From positions 124,001 to 188,000 of the forward strand of contig CAXUHB010000003.1 of NCBI GenBank assembly GCA_964250755.1: a DNA stretch of 64,000 nt. Reading direction: 5' to 3'. Made by a program: the position numbers and the translations under genes. The notes below the pieces were generated by a model that did no database searches, was not told the DNA's origin, and saw nothing but the letters and a program-made list of their open reading frames with translations. Shown here one piece after another: positions 32,106 through 40,957 of the stretch (the first letter of the stretch is position 1; each line of letters starts with the position of its first letter). The DNA is from DASWOJ01 sp964250755 (GTDB lineage: Bacteria > Pseudomonadota > Alphaproteobacteria > Acetobacterales > Acetobacteraceae).

Positions 32106-33974
32106 ATGTCAGGAAGCGTCCACATCCCCCCGCCCATCGCCGCCCTTGCGCCATCGGCGGAGACGGCGGCAGTTGAGGCGGCAGCGGGGACGGCGGCAGC
32201 GGGGACGGCAGCGGGGGCATCACTCCTGCTCACGCCCGAGGAGCAGGCCGTGCGGGCGCTGGCCGGCCCCGGCGGCTTCGACCCCGGCTACTACCTTCTC
32301 ACGAACCAGGATGTCTGCGACGCCGGAATCGAGCCGCTGGACCACTTCGTGCGGAGCGGCCGGCACGAGGGGCGCCGGCCCGCTCACCCGTTCGACCCCC
32401 AGTACTACCGGACCGCCTACCCCGACGTGAACAGGTCGGGGCAGGACCCGTTCCTGCACTACCTGCTGGTGGGCCGCGCCGAGGGACGGGCGGCGCTGCG
32501 CCGGAACGGGGCGGCGCGGCAGACCCTGGCCGCGGCTCGCCCGCCGGGCGAACGCCGGCCCGCCGCCGCGCAGGACATCATCCTGCACCTGCGTCCCCAG
32601 GCGCTGCTGGACGGCCTGCGGGCGGGGCTGGCAGGGATGCGCGGCCTGGTCGTGTCGGCCGTCCGGGACGGGCGCACGCATGGCGCGGGCAGCACCGGGG
32701 CGCTGATCGCGGGCGAGCAGGCGGCCTTCAACGCCCAGGGCGAGGCCTACCTGCACCTGGCCCCGTCCGTGCCGCTGCAGACGCTGGCCCCAGAGACGCT
32801 GGCCCCAGAGACGCCGGCCCCGGACGGCCCGGTGCCGCGCTACTTGGACCTGGCCCTGAACGGGACCTTCCTGGGCGCATCCACCGGGGACGAGCTGGCG
32901 GGGGCGCTGCGGGCGCTGGCCCCGGAGCTGCCGGAGGCGCGGCAGCTGGTGGTCCACAGCCTGCTCGGCCACGACCCGGCGGAGCTGGCCGCCCTGCACG
33001 CGGCGCTCCATGCGGGACAGGCCGGGCCGTCCGGCACGGCGCCCGGCACGTTGCCCGGGGCGGTGTTCTGGGTCCACCATTACGAAACCATCTGCATCGG
33101 CTTCCGGCTGCTGCGCAACGACGTGGAGTTCTGCGGCGCGCCGCCCATCGGGAGCGGCGCCTGCCGCATCTGCGTCTACGGGGAGGCGCGCGCGGCGCAC
33201 CTGGCCGCGGTCCGGCGCCTGTTCGAGGCCGTGCCCTTCCATGTGGCCGCGCCGTCGGAGGCGGCGCTGCAGCTGTGGCTCCGCAAGGCCGGGCTGCCGC
33301 ACCGGTCGGCGCGGGTGGTGGAGCCGCTGCGGGTGGACGCCGCCGCGGTCCGCCGCCAGCCCGGCGGGGCGGAGCGCGGCAGCGCCGCCAACCCGGTCCG
33401 CATCGCCTTCCTCGGCCATCCCGCGCCGCACCGGGGCTGGAACGCCTTCCGGGAGATCGCCGCGGAGTTCGAGCGGTCGGGACGCTACCGGCTGCTGCAC
33501 GTCTCGCCGTCGGGGAACACGGGCCTGAAGGGGGTCGAGCACCGGACGGCGGGCGACGGGCCGGGCGCCATGGCCGCGGCGCTCACGGCTGCCGGGGTGG
33601 ACCTGGCGCTGATCCTGCCACCCTGGCCGGAGACCGCCAGCGCCGCGGCCAGCGCGGCGCTGGCCGCGGGCGCCGACGTGCTGACGCTGGCGTGCAGCGG
33701 CCACGCCGCCCGGCTGGTGGAACGCACGGGGCGGGGGCAGGTGTTCGCGGCAGTGGACGACGTGGCCGCCTTCCTGGCCAGCCCGGCGGCGGCGGCCCAC
33801 GTCCGGGCGCGGCTGGCGGCCGGGGCGGACGCGGGGCGTGTCAGCGTCCTGGGCGGCGCCGCGGACATGCCGGCGCTGGAGGACGCTCCGGCATCCCGCA
33901 TGCCGCCGGAGCTGGCCGGCGGCCCCGCGGGCAGATTTGCGGGCGGTCCCTCCGGGTCTGGCGAGGCCGCGTGA
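32106..33974 (+). CDS. Glycosyltransferase-like protein with N-terminal DPxYY repeats
   Basis: A 622-residue protein. After an Ala-rich N-terminus there are two tandem copies of a short repeat found in some surface-glycan glycosyltransferases: FDPGYYLLTNQDVCDAGIEP with HFVRSGRHEGR, then FDPQYYRTAYPDVNRSGQDP with HYLLVGRAEGR. The middle contains an irregular Pro-rich linker with an internal duplication (TLAPETLAPETPAP). The C-terminal half has a GT-B-like Rossmann pattern (PVRIAFLGHPAPHRGWNAF and later Gly/Ala strands), but no catalytic signature I can name. ATG 32106 has AGGAG six to ten bases upstream; in-frame extension to 31806 is low-complexity. Stop and next start overlap (TGATG). Probably makes or decorates a surface polysaccharide. 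Confidence 0.7.
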   Translation: MSGSVHIPPPIAALAPSAETAAVEAAAGTAAAGTAAGASLLLTPEEQAVRALAGPGGFDPGYYLLTNQDVCDAGIEPLDHFVRSGRHEGRRPAHPFDPQYYRTAYPDVNRSGQDPFLHYLLVGRAEGRAALRRNGAARQTLAAARPPGERRPAAAQDIILHLRPQALLDGLRAGLAGMRGLVVSAVRDGRTHGAGSTGALIAGEQAAFNAQGEAYLHLAPSVPLQTLAPETLAPETPAPDGPVPRYLDLALNGTFLGASTGDELAGALRALAPELPEARQLVVHSLLGHDPAELAALHAALHAGQAGPSGTAPGTLPGAVFWVHHYETICIGFRLLRNDVEFCGAPPIGSGACRICVYGEARAAHLAAVRRLFEAVPFHVAAPSEAALQLWLRKAGLPHRSARVVEPLRVDAAAVRRQPGGAERGSAANPVRIAFLGHPAPHRGWNAFREIAAEFERSGRYRLLHVSPSGNTGLKGVEHRTAGDGPGAMAAALTAAGVDLALILPPWPETASAAASAALAAGADVLTLACSGHAARLVERTGRGQVFAAVDDVAAFLASPAAAAHVRARLAAGADAGRVSVLGGAADMPALEDAPASRMPPELAGGPAGRFAGGPSGSGEAA

Positions 33975-35014
33975 TGCGCGTCTGCTGCTACACCAGCTTC
34001 ACGTTCGCCTATGCCTCCCGGGCGCTGGTCCTGGCGGAGACGGTGCGGCGCGTCCATCCCGAATGGACCCTGGTTGCGCTGCTGGTGGACGAGCCGCCGC
34101 CGGACGCGGACGCCGCCGGGCTGCTGCGGACCTTCGACGAGGTGGTCCCGGCGGCGCAGCTCGGCATCCCGCGCTTCGCCAACTGGCTGTTCAAGCACGA
34201 CGTGGTCGAGGCCTGCACGGCGGTGAAGGGTGCAATGATGCAGCGCCTGCTGGCCGGGCCGCATGATGCCGCCATCTATCTCGACCCCGACATCGCACTG
34301 TTCAGCCAGCTGGAAGAGGTGGAGGCGGCGCTGGCCTCGTCCTCCATCGTGCTGACGCCGCACCAGGCCGCGCCGAACCTGGCGGAGCCGGCGATCATGG
34401 ACAACGAGATGACGTCGCTGCTGTGCGGGGCCTACAACCTGGGCTTCCTGGCCGTCCGCAACGACGCCGCAGGGCGGGGCTTCGCGGACTGGTGGGCGCG
34501 CATGCTGCACCGCGCCTGCTACGACGACCCCGCGGCAGGGCTGTTCACGGACCAGCGCTGCATGGACCTGGTGCCGGGCCTGTTCGACGGCGTGCGCATC
34601 CTGCGCGCGCCCGGCTGCAACGTGGCGAGCTGGAACCTCAGCACCCGGCGCGTCACGATCCCCTCGGACGGCGCGATCCGCGTGAACGGGGAGATGCTGC
34701 GCTTCTTCCACTTCACGAAGGCCAACGGCCTGGGCGACGTGATGCTGGAGCGCTACGCCGGCGACAACGTGGAGGTGTTCGAGCTGCTGGCCTGGTACAA
34801 GCGCCGGCTGGCCCACCACGGCGCGCACCCCGCGGCGGCGCTGCCCTGGCGCTACGGGCACTTCAGCAACGGCGTCCCGATCCCGCGCGCGGCCCGGCTG
34901 GTGTTCCGCAGCCGGGCCGACCTGATCGCCCACTTCGACGACCCGTTCGACGCCGACGCGCCGGAGTCCTACCTGGGCTGGCTGCGGGCCGAGCATCCGG
35001 AGATGCTCGCCTGA
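33974..35014 (+). CDS. Glycosyltransferase (GT8-like, DxD motif)
   Basis: A 346-residue cytoplasmic enzyme. AAIYLDPDIALFSQLEEV carries the nucleotide-sugar/metal DxD motif (DPD), preceded by a small Rossmann-like start RVCCYTSFTFAYASRALVL. NLGFLAVRN and FTDQRCMDLVPG match the acceptor-side pattern of GT8-like and related sugar transferases, and GCNVASWNLSTR is also shared by relatives. Start is ATG 33974 with a 1-nt overlap of the upstream stop; GTG 33971 is possible. It is coupled with the repeat-bearing glycosyltransferase-like gene. The stop lies 3 bp from that of the convergent DHA2 gene. Confidence 0.85.
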   Translation: MRVCCYTSFTFAYASRALVLAETVRRVHPEWTLVALLVDEPPPDADAAGLLRTFDEVVPAAQLGIPRFANWLFKHDVVEACTAVKGAMMQRLLAGPHDAAIYLDPDIALFSQLEEVEAALASSSIVLTPHQAAPNLAEPAIMDNEMTSLLCGAYNLGFLAVRNDAAGRGFADWWARMLHRACYDDPAAGLFTDQRCMDLVPGLFDGVRILRAPGCNVASWNLSTRRVTIPSDGAIRVNGEMLRFFHFTKANGLGDVMLERYAGDNVEVFELLAWYKRRLAHHGAHPAAALPWRYGHFSNGVPIPRAARLVFRSRADLIAHFDDPFDADAPESYLGWLRAEHPEMLA

Positions 35015-35017
35015 CGG

Positions 35018-36385
35018 CTACACGGCGGGGCGCGCGAACAGGCGGAGCAGGCTGACGACGCAGGCCGTGCCCGCAAAGCCCGCGCCCAGGCCCAGCGCCA
35101 CGGACGGCCCGTGCTGCCCGGACAGGACGAAGCACAGCGCCACCAGCGCCGCGCCCACGGACTGGCCCAGCAGGCGGCTGGTGGCGACGGTGCCGCTGGC
35201 GCCGCCGCTGCGCTCGGGCGGGGCGCTGGACATGATGGCGCGCAGATTGGGCGACTGGAAGAAGCCGAAGCCGGCGCCGCACAGCGCCATGCGCCACAGG
35301 ATGTCGGGCACCGACGGGTCTGCAGGCAGCAGCGCCAGCAGCGTCAGCCCCAGGCACAGCACCGCCAGCCCCACCCCGCCCAGGATGGCCGGCGGATAGC
35401 GGTCGGACAGCGGCCCGGCCACCGGCGCCGCCAGCGCCGTCATCACTGGCCAGGGTGTCAGCAGCAGCCCCGTCTCCACCGCCGAGTGCCCCAGCACCGT
35501 CTGGAACAGGAAGGGCAGGGACACGTAGGCCAGCCCCTGCGCCGCGAACGAGCACACCGAGGTCAGGGACGACAGCGCGAACATCGGACGGCGATACAGG
35601 TCCAGCGGCAGCATCGGCGCGGGCAGCGACCGCTGCCGCCGCACCAGCGCCGCCCCTGCCGCGGCGGCCCCGGCCAGCACGAGCAGCACGAGCAAGCGGG
35701 AGGCGCTGTGCGCGCCCTCCCCGATGCCGAACAGCAGCAGGCCGAAGGCGGCGGCATTCAGCGCGCCGCTCGGCCAGTCGAAGCGCCGGGCGGCGCGCGG
35801 CGTCTCGGGCAGCACGCGCACCGCCAGCACCACCGCGACCAGGCCCAGCGGCACGTTGACCGCGAACAGCAGCGGCCAGGACGCGACGGACAGGATGCCC
35901 GCGGCGATGGTCGGCCCCAGCGCCGTCATCACCGCCACCGTCATGGCGTTGACGCCCATGCCGCGGCCCAGCATGGACCGGGGATAGATGAAGCGGACCA
36001 GCGCGGTGTTGACGCTCATCATGCTGCTGGCGCCCAAGCCTTGCAGCACGCGGGCGGCGATCAGGGTCGGCAGCGACCAACTGAGCGCGCACACCAGGGA
36101 CGCCAGGGTGAACACCACCAGCCCCGCGGCATAGACCCGGCGGTAGCCCACGATCTCCCCCAGCGCACCGAACGGCAGCAGCGTGGCCACAAGGGCAAGC
36201 TGGTAGGAGGTCACGACCCAGATGGATGCGGCAGGCGTCGCGTGGACGTCGGCGGCGATGGTCGGCAGCGCGGTGTTGGCGATGCTGGTGTCCAGCGACG
36301 CCATGCCCACGCCGATCATCGTCGTCAGCACCGCCCACATGCGCGTGCCCGCGGGTAGGCCGTCCTGGGGGTGGGTGGCGTCCAT
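35018..36385 (-). CDS. DHA2-family MFS exporter
   Basis: A 455-residue inner-membrane drug:proton antiporter of the DHA2 (14-helix) group. Marks: MASLDTSIANTALPTIAADV in helix 1, the motif A-like loop GEIVGYRRVY, RVLQGLGASSMMSVNTAL, and the motif C-like GPTIAAGILSVASWPLLF followed by NVPLGL. No membrane-fusion (EmrA-type) or regulator gene is adjacent, so the substrate cannot be guessed. Start ATG 36385 gives MDATHPQDG; longer in-frame sequence overlaps the glutathione peroxidase gene in another frame. Confidence 0.9.
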   Translation of the reverse strand: MDATHPQDGLPAGTRMWAVLTTMIGVGMASLDTSIANTALPTIAADVHATPAASIWVVTSYQLALVATLLPFGALGEIVGYRRVYAAGLVVFTLASLVCALSWSLPTLIAARVLQGLGASSMMSVNTALVRFIYPRSMLGRGMGVNAMTVAVMTALGPTIAAGILSVASWPLLFAVNVPLGLVAVVLAVRVLPETPRAARRFDWPSGALNAAAFGLLLFGIGEGAHSASRLLVLLVLAGAAAAGAALVRRQRSLPAPMLPLDLYRRPMFALSSLTSVCSFAAQGLAYVSLPFLFQTVLGHSAVETGLLLTPWPVMTALAAPVAGPLSDRYPPAILGGVGLAVLCLGLTLLALLPADPSVPDILWRMALCGAGFGFFQSPNLRAIMSSAPPERSGGASGTVATSRLLGQSVGAALVALCFVLSGQHGPSVALGLGAGFAGTACVVSLLRLFARPAV

Positions 36386-36450
36386 GGACGGAGCATCCGC
36401 GGGTGGCGCGGGCCTGGCAACCCGCGCCCAGCGTGGCCCAGGCGTGCGGG

Positions 36451-36933
36451 TTAGGCCAGCGCGCCCTCGACGGCGGCGCGCAGGCGCGGGGACGCCGGGG
36501 CCGTCGTGCTGCCGAACCAGGTGGACAACTGCCCGTCGCGCCCGACCAGGTACTTGTAGAAGTTCCAGCGCGGGCGCGACAGCAGGCCGCCCTGGTCGCC
36601 CAGCCAGCGGAACAGCGGATGCGCGTCCCGGCCGCTGACGGGGACCTTGGCCGCCATCGGGAAGCCCACGCCGTAGTTCACGGCGCAGAACTCGGCAATC
36701 TCGTCCGCCGTGCCCGGCTCCTGCTTGCCGAAGTCGTTGGACGGCACGCCCAGGACGGCCAGGCCGCGCGGCCCGAACTCGGCCCACAGCGCTTGCAGGC
36801 CGGCATACTGCGGCGTGAAGCCGCAGCGGGAGGCGGTGTTGACGACCAGCAGCGGCCGCCCGGCGAAGTCCCGCAGCGGCAGGGGCTGGCCGCGCAGGCT
36901 GGTCAGGGTGAAGTCGAACGCCGATTGTGCCAT
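36451..36933 (-). CDS. Glutathione peroxidase family (cysteine type)
   Basis: A 160-residue thiol peroxidase that reduces hydroperoxides with glutathione or thioredoxin. The catalytic Cys37 lies in NTASRCGFTPQ; Gln71 is in SNDFGKQEPG and Trp123/Asn124 in RWNFYKYLV, completing the tetrad. The family loop is compact, as in bacterial BtuE-type enzymes. No signal peptide is present. Start ATG 36933 is taken because AFDFTLTSLRG follows directly. Confidence 0.94.
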   Translation of the reverse strand: MAQSAFDFTLTSLRGQPLPLRDFAGRPLLVVNTASRCGFTPQYAGLQALWAEFGPRGLAVLGVPSNDFGKQEPGTADEIAEFCAVNYGVGFPMAAKVPVSGRDAHPLFRWLGDQGGLLSRPRWNFYKYLVGRDGQLSTWFGSTTAPASPRLRAAVEGALA

Positions 36934-37018
36934 GCCGGGCCTATACCATGCGGGCATCGGGCCGGAACCCCGGCCCCTGCCCAAACCTTATGCCATCCGA
37001 CAAGGGAGTATCGAGGAC

Positions 37019-37780
37019 ATGCCGCAGCGCTGGCCGGACCGGCTATGGATCGTGCGCCATGGGGAGAGCGCGGGCAACGTGGCGCGCGACGCCGCCCAGG
37101 CCGCGCGCCTGCCGCGCATAGACATCAACCAGCGCGACGTGGACGTACCCCTCAGCGCGCTGGGCCAGGAGCAGGCGGACGCGCTGGGCCGCTGGTTCGC
37201 GGCGATGCCGGGGGACAGCCGGCCCGACGTGCTGCTGGTGTCCCCCTACCTGCGCGCGCGCCAGACCGCAGACCGGATCGTGGCCGCGGGCGGGCTGGCG
37301 CCGGGCGCCGCCGGGCCGGTCAGCGACGAGCGGCTGCGGGAGAAGGAGTTCGGCATCCTGGACCGCCTGACCCGCTACGGCATCGAGGCGGAGCATCCCC
37401 AGCAGGCGGAGCTGCGGCAGATCATGGGCAAATTCTACCACCGCCCGCCCGGCGGGGAGAGCTGGTGCGACGTGATCTTGCGGCTGCGGAGCGCGCTGGA
37501 CACCGTCAGCCTGCACCACGGCGGGCGGCGCGTGCTGGTGGTCGGCCATCAGGTCGTCGTGCTGTGCCTGCGCTACCTGCTGGAGAACATGGACGAGGAC
37601 GGCATCCTCGATGTGGACCGCGGCGGCGACGTGGCCAACTGCAGCGTGACCGAGTACGCCTACGATGCCGCGGCGAACCCGGACGGCCTGACGCTGCGCC
37701 GCTACAACTTCACCGCGCCGATGGAGCGGGAGGGCACGCCCGTCACCGCCGAGCCGGACGTGCAGGTGGCCGCGCGATGA
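37019..37780 (+). CDS. Histidine phosphatase family protein
   Basis: A 253-residue member of the phosphoglycerate-mutase-like histidine phosphatases. The catalytic motif LWIVRHGESAGN (His14), SPYLRARQTA with the phosphate-binding Arg, and the second histidine in VLVVGHQVVVL are all intact. The insertion RDVDVPLSALGQEQADALG is typical. The true substrate is uncertain. GAGG lies 4 bases before the ATG. Its stop region and the following gap contain a small ATGACCGCCGC duplication, and the next gene begins 24 bp later, so they probably form an operon. Confidence 0.88.
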   Translation: MPQRWPDRLWIVRHGESAGNVARDAAQAARLPRIDINQRDVDVPLSALGQEQADALGRWFAAMPGDSRPDVLLVSPYLRARQTADRIVAAGGLAPGAAGPVSDERLREKEFGILDRLTRYGIEAEHPQQAELRQIMGKFYHRPPGGESWCDVILRLRSALDTVSLHHGGRRVLVVGHQVVVLCLRYLLENMDEDGILDVDRGGDVANCSVTEYAYDAAANPDGLTLRRYNFTAPMEREGTPVTAEPDVQVAAR

Positions 37781-37804
37781 CCGCCGCGCGATGACCGCCG
37801 CCCA

Positions 37805-38695
37805 ATGGACGCCGCCATGACGCCGGTCACCGAGGCGCTGCTGCGCGCCAACCCCCTGCCCCGGCACGGCGGCACCCAGGACAAGGACGGGCGCGGGCGC
37901 GTTCTGGTCGTGGGCGGCAGCCTGGAGGTGCCCGGCGGCGCCCTGCTGGCCGCGGTCGGCGCGCTGCGCGCAGGCGCAGGCAAGCTGCAGATCGCGACCT
38001 GCCGCAGCATCGCCCCGCACATGGGCCTGGCCGTGCCGGAGGCGCTCGTGATGGGCCTGCCGGAGACCGAGGCCGGCGGCATCGGCGCGGAGGCGGCCGG
38101 GCGGCTGGTGACGCAGGCCGACCGGGTGGACGCCCTGCTGATCGGCCCCGGCATGATGGATCCCGATGCCACCGCGGCCCTGACCGCCGCGGTGCTGGCG
38201 GGCACCGGGTGCGAGGGCATCGTGCTGGACGCCGGCGCGCTGCACGGGCTGGACAAGCAGGCGGACACGCTGCGCCGCCACGCCGGGCGGGTGGTGCTGA
38301 CGCCCCATGCCGGGGAGATGGCGCACCTGCTGGGTGTCCCGCGCGCGGACGTGGAGGCCGATCCCTTGTCCCATGCCCGCCGGGCCGCGGCGGCGCTGCA
38401 CAGCGTGGTGGTGATGAAGGGCGGGGAGACCACCATCGTGACGCCGCAGGGCGAGGCGTGGCGCTTCACGGGCGGTACAGTGGGGCTGGCCACGTCCGGC
38501 AGCGGCGACACGCTGGCGGGCGTGGTGACGGGGCTGCTGGCCCGCGGGGCGGTGCCGCTGTGGGCGGCCATCTGGGGCGTTTACCTGCACGGCACCGCGG
38601 GCGCCGTGCTGATGGGGCGCCACGGCGGCGTCGGCTTTCTGGCACGGGAGCTGCTGGCGGAGGTGCCGGCGCTGATGGCGGGGTTGGAGGGGTGA
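37805..38695 (+). CDS. nnrD: ADP-dependent NAD(P)H-hydrate dehydratase (C-terminal YjeF/NnrD type)
   Basis: A 296-residue ribokinase-fold repair enzyme that dehydrates the damaged cofactor S-NAD(P)HX using ADP or ATP. Visible marks: RVLVVGGSLEVPGGALLAA near the N-terminus, LLIGPGM, VVLTPHAGEMAHLLG, VVMKGGETTIV, and the nucleotide loop ATSGSGDTLAGV. It lacks the NnrE epimerase domain that many bacteria have fused in front; an NnrE gene is not in the window. ATG 37805 or 37817 (MTPVTEALL) could be the start. Confidence 0.92.
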   Translation: MDAAMTPVTEALLRANPLPRHGGTQDKDGRGRVLVVGGSLEVPGGALLAAVGALRAGAGKLQIATCRSIAPHMGLAVPEALVMGLPETEAGGIGAEAAGRLVTQADRVDALLIGPGMMDPDATAALTAAVLAGTGCEGIVLDAGALHGLDKQADTLRRHAGRVVLTPHAGEMAHLLGVPRADVEADPLSHARRAAAALHSVVVMKGGETTIVTPQGEAWRFTGGTVGLATSGSGDTLAGVVTGLLARGAVPLWAAIWGVYLHGTAGAVLMGRHGGVGFLARELLAEVPALMAGLEG

Positions 38696-38785
38696 CCCCA
38701 GCCGCTGGAAGCCGCCGCCTGCCGCAGGCCGGCAGGCGGCGGCCCGGTACAATGCAGCTTTGCAGGACTGGGGCGGGGCAGGGCG

Positions 38786-38894
38786 TCTAAGCAGGCTCAT
38801 GCGGCTTGCCGTATGGATGTCTTGCGGCCGTGCCAAGCCGCATGAGCCTGCTGGAGTTCCCATCTATCCGCAAACCTCTGGAGGTTTGCTTAGG
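38786..38894 (-). repeat. Double-palindrome dispersed element, copy 3 (inverted)
   Basis: On the plus strand the large inverted repeat comes first: AGCAGGCTCATGCGGCTT (38790-38807) and AAGCCGCATGAGCCTGCT (38835-38852), a perfect 18-bp stem with a 27-base loop. The small palindrome GCAAACCTCTGGAGGTTTGC (38870-38889) follows. Read in reverse it aligns with 4411-4518 over its whole length. It lies between two convergent genes, nnrD and the coiled-coil protein gene. Confidence 0.88.
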
Positions 38895-38915
38895 TCCGCT
38901 GCCGCCCGGCGCTGC

Positions 38916-39659
38916 CTACTTCTTCTCGTTCTCGTGATCCGGGCCCGTGACGGTGATGTCCTTGCCCGATGTCTTGAAATAAACCCGGTGCCCGCCGCTG
39001 AGACGAAAGTGCCACCGGCCATCCGTCATTTGCGATGCCTGCTTGCCGAACAGGCCGGTTGCGGCCTTGACGCCCCCTTCCTGCTTGGCGAGGACCACCC
39101 ACTCCTTGTATTTCGTCATCTCCGCGCCCTTGAGCTTGGCGTCGGCGAACTTCTTGTCGTTGATGGTGTAAACCGGCTCCGGCTCCTTGTCCTTGGCCTT
39201 CTTGCTCTCGCTGGCGATTGACTTCACAAGCTCGTTGATCTGGTCCTCATGGCTTTCGACCATGTCGGAGGACTTGTGGGCTTTGATGGCACGCTCGAAG
39301 TCGCTTTTGAGGTCTTTTGCCTGCTTGACCCGCTTGTCCAGGCCCGCGCTTTCGGCGTCTTTGATGCAGCCGTCCAGCAGCCCTTCGAGCCGCTTGATCT
39401 CCTTGTCCAGCCCTGCGCCGATGGTCTTGCGCTCGGCCTCTTCGATCTTGTGCAGCTTCGGCAGCTCGTTCTTGTAGAACGCCAGCGTCTCCCCTTTCCA
39501 TTCGGCCTTCATCGCCTTGAGGAAGTTGCCGCGCATGTTCGAGGCCGCGAGCGCGGTCTTGCTCAACTGCTCCTTGGTTGCGGCGTCAGCCATGCCTTCC
39601 AGCTCCTTGGCCAGGGCCACAACGCCCGATTTGAGATCCTCCGTCGCCGTTCCCGACAT
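38916..39659 (-). CDS. Lysine-rich coiled-coil protein with possible RelE-like C-terminus
   Basis: A 247-residue soluble protein. Residues about 1-170 are strongly helical with heptad-like spacing (KELEGMADAATKEQLSK, DKEIKRLEGLLDGCI), suggesting a coiled coil. The last 60 residues change to a beta-rich stretch, DGRWHFRLSGGHRVYFKTSG then KDITVTGPDHENEKK, which resembles the end of RelE/ParE-type RNase toxins (basic strand, Arg-Val pair, terminal His). That resemblance is by eye only. Codon use is far from the host: about 57 percent GC and rich in lysine, so transfer is likely. No partner antitoxin gene is adjacent. ATG 39659 follows GGGGGGCAGA. An in-frame extension to 39923 is low-complexity. 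Confidence 0.7.
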   Translation of the reverse strand: MSGTATEDLKSGVVALAKELEGMADAATKEQLSKTALAASNMRGNFLKAMKAEWKGETLAFYKNELPKLHKIEEAERKTIGAGLDKEIKRLEGLLDGCIKDAESAGLDKRVKQAKDLKSDFERAIKAHKSSDMVESHEDQINELVKSIASESKKAKDKEPEPVYTINDKKFADAKLKGAEMTKYKEWVVLAKQEGGVKAATGLFGKQASQMTDGRWHFRLSGGHRVYFKTSGKDITVTGPDHENEKK

Positions 39660-39754
39660 TCTGCCCCCCGGTGCCTCGCCGGACATGCCCGGCTGGCTGG
39701 ATGGTAACGCGGTGCCGGAACAGTGCAAGGTCGGCACAACCACTGAGGCGGCCG

Positions 39755-39798
39755 GCAACGGGACGGCTAGCAACGGGACGGCTAGCAACGGGGCCGCT
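39755..39798 (+). repeat. 15-bp tandem repeat upstream of cysK
   Basis: GCAACGGGACGGCTA occurs twice without change (39755-39769, 39770-39784), followed by a variant GCAACGGGGCCGCT. It lies in the 269-bp divergent gap between the coiled-coil gene and cysK. No riboswitch pattern was recognised there. Confidence 0.85.
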
Positions 39799-39928
39799 GG
39801 GATGATGCGGCATCCCTGTCCGGCTCCCGCACGGCCGGATGCGTGGGGACGGACGGGGGCTGGCGGCGGCGTGCCTGCATGTGCCACACCGGCGGCCTTG
39901 CATCCCAACGCCGCCCGGAGCACGTCCC

Positions 39929-40840
<912 letters not shown>

Positions 40841-40957
40841 GGAGGCATCCCTGCCCTCGCCGAGGCCATTGCGGAGGCATCCTGCATGGTGGGCTGGACG
40901 CCCCCTTCCGTCTTGCGGCGCAAGGGGGATGACGGGTTTGACGGGGCGCTCGCGGCG

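Noticed and set aside
39660..39928. Possible riboswitch upstream of cysK
   Set aside because: No SAM-, cobalamin- or other riboswitch core could be recognised; the region mainly holds a 15-bp tandem repeat.
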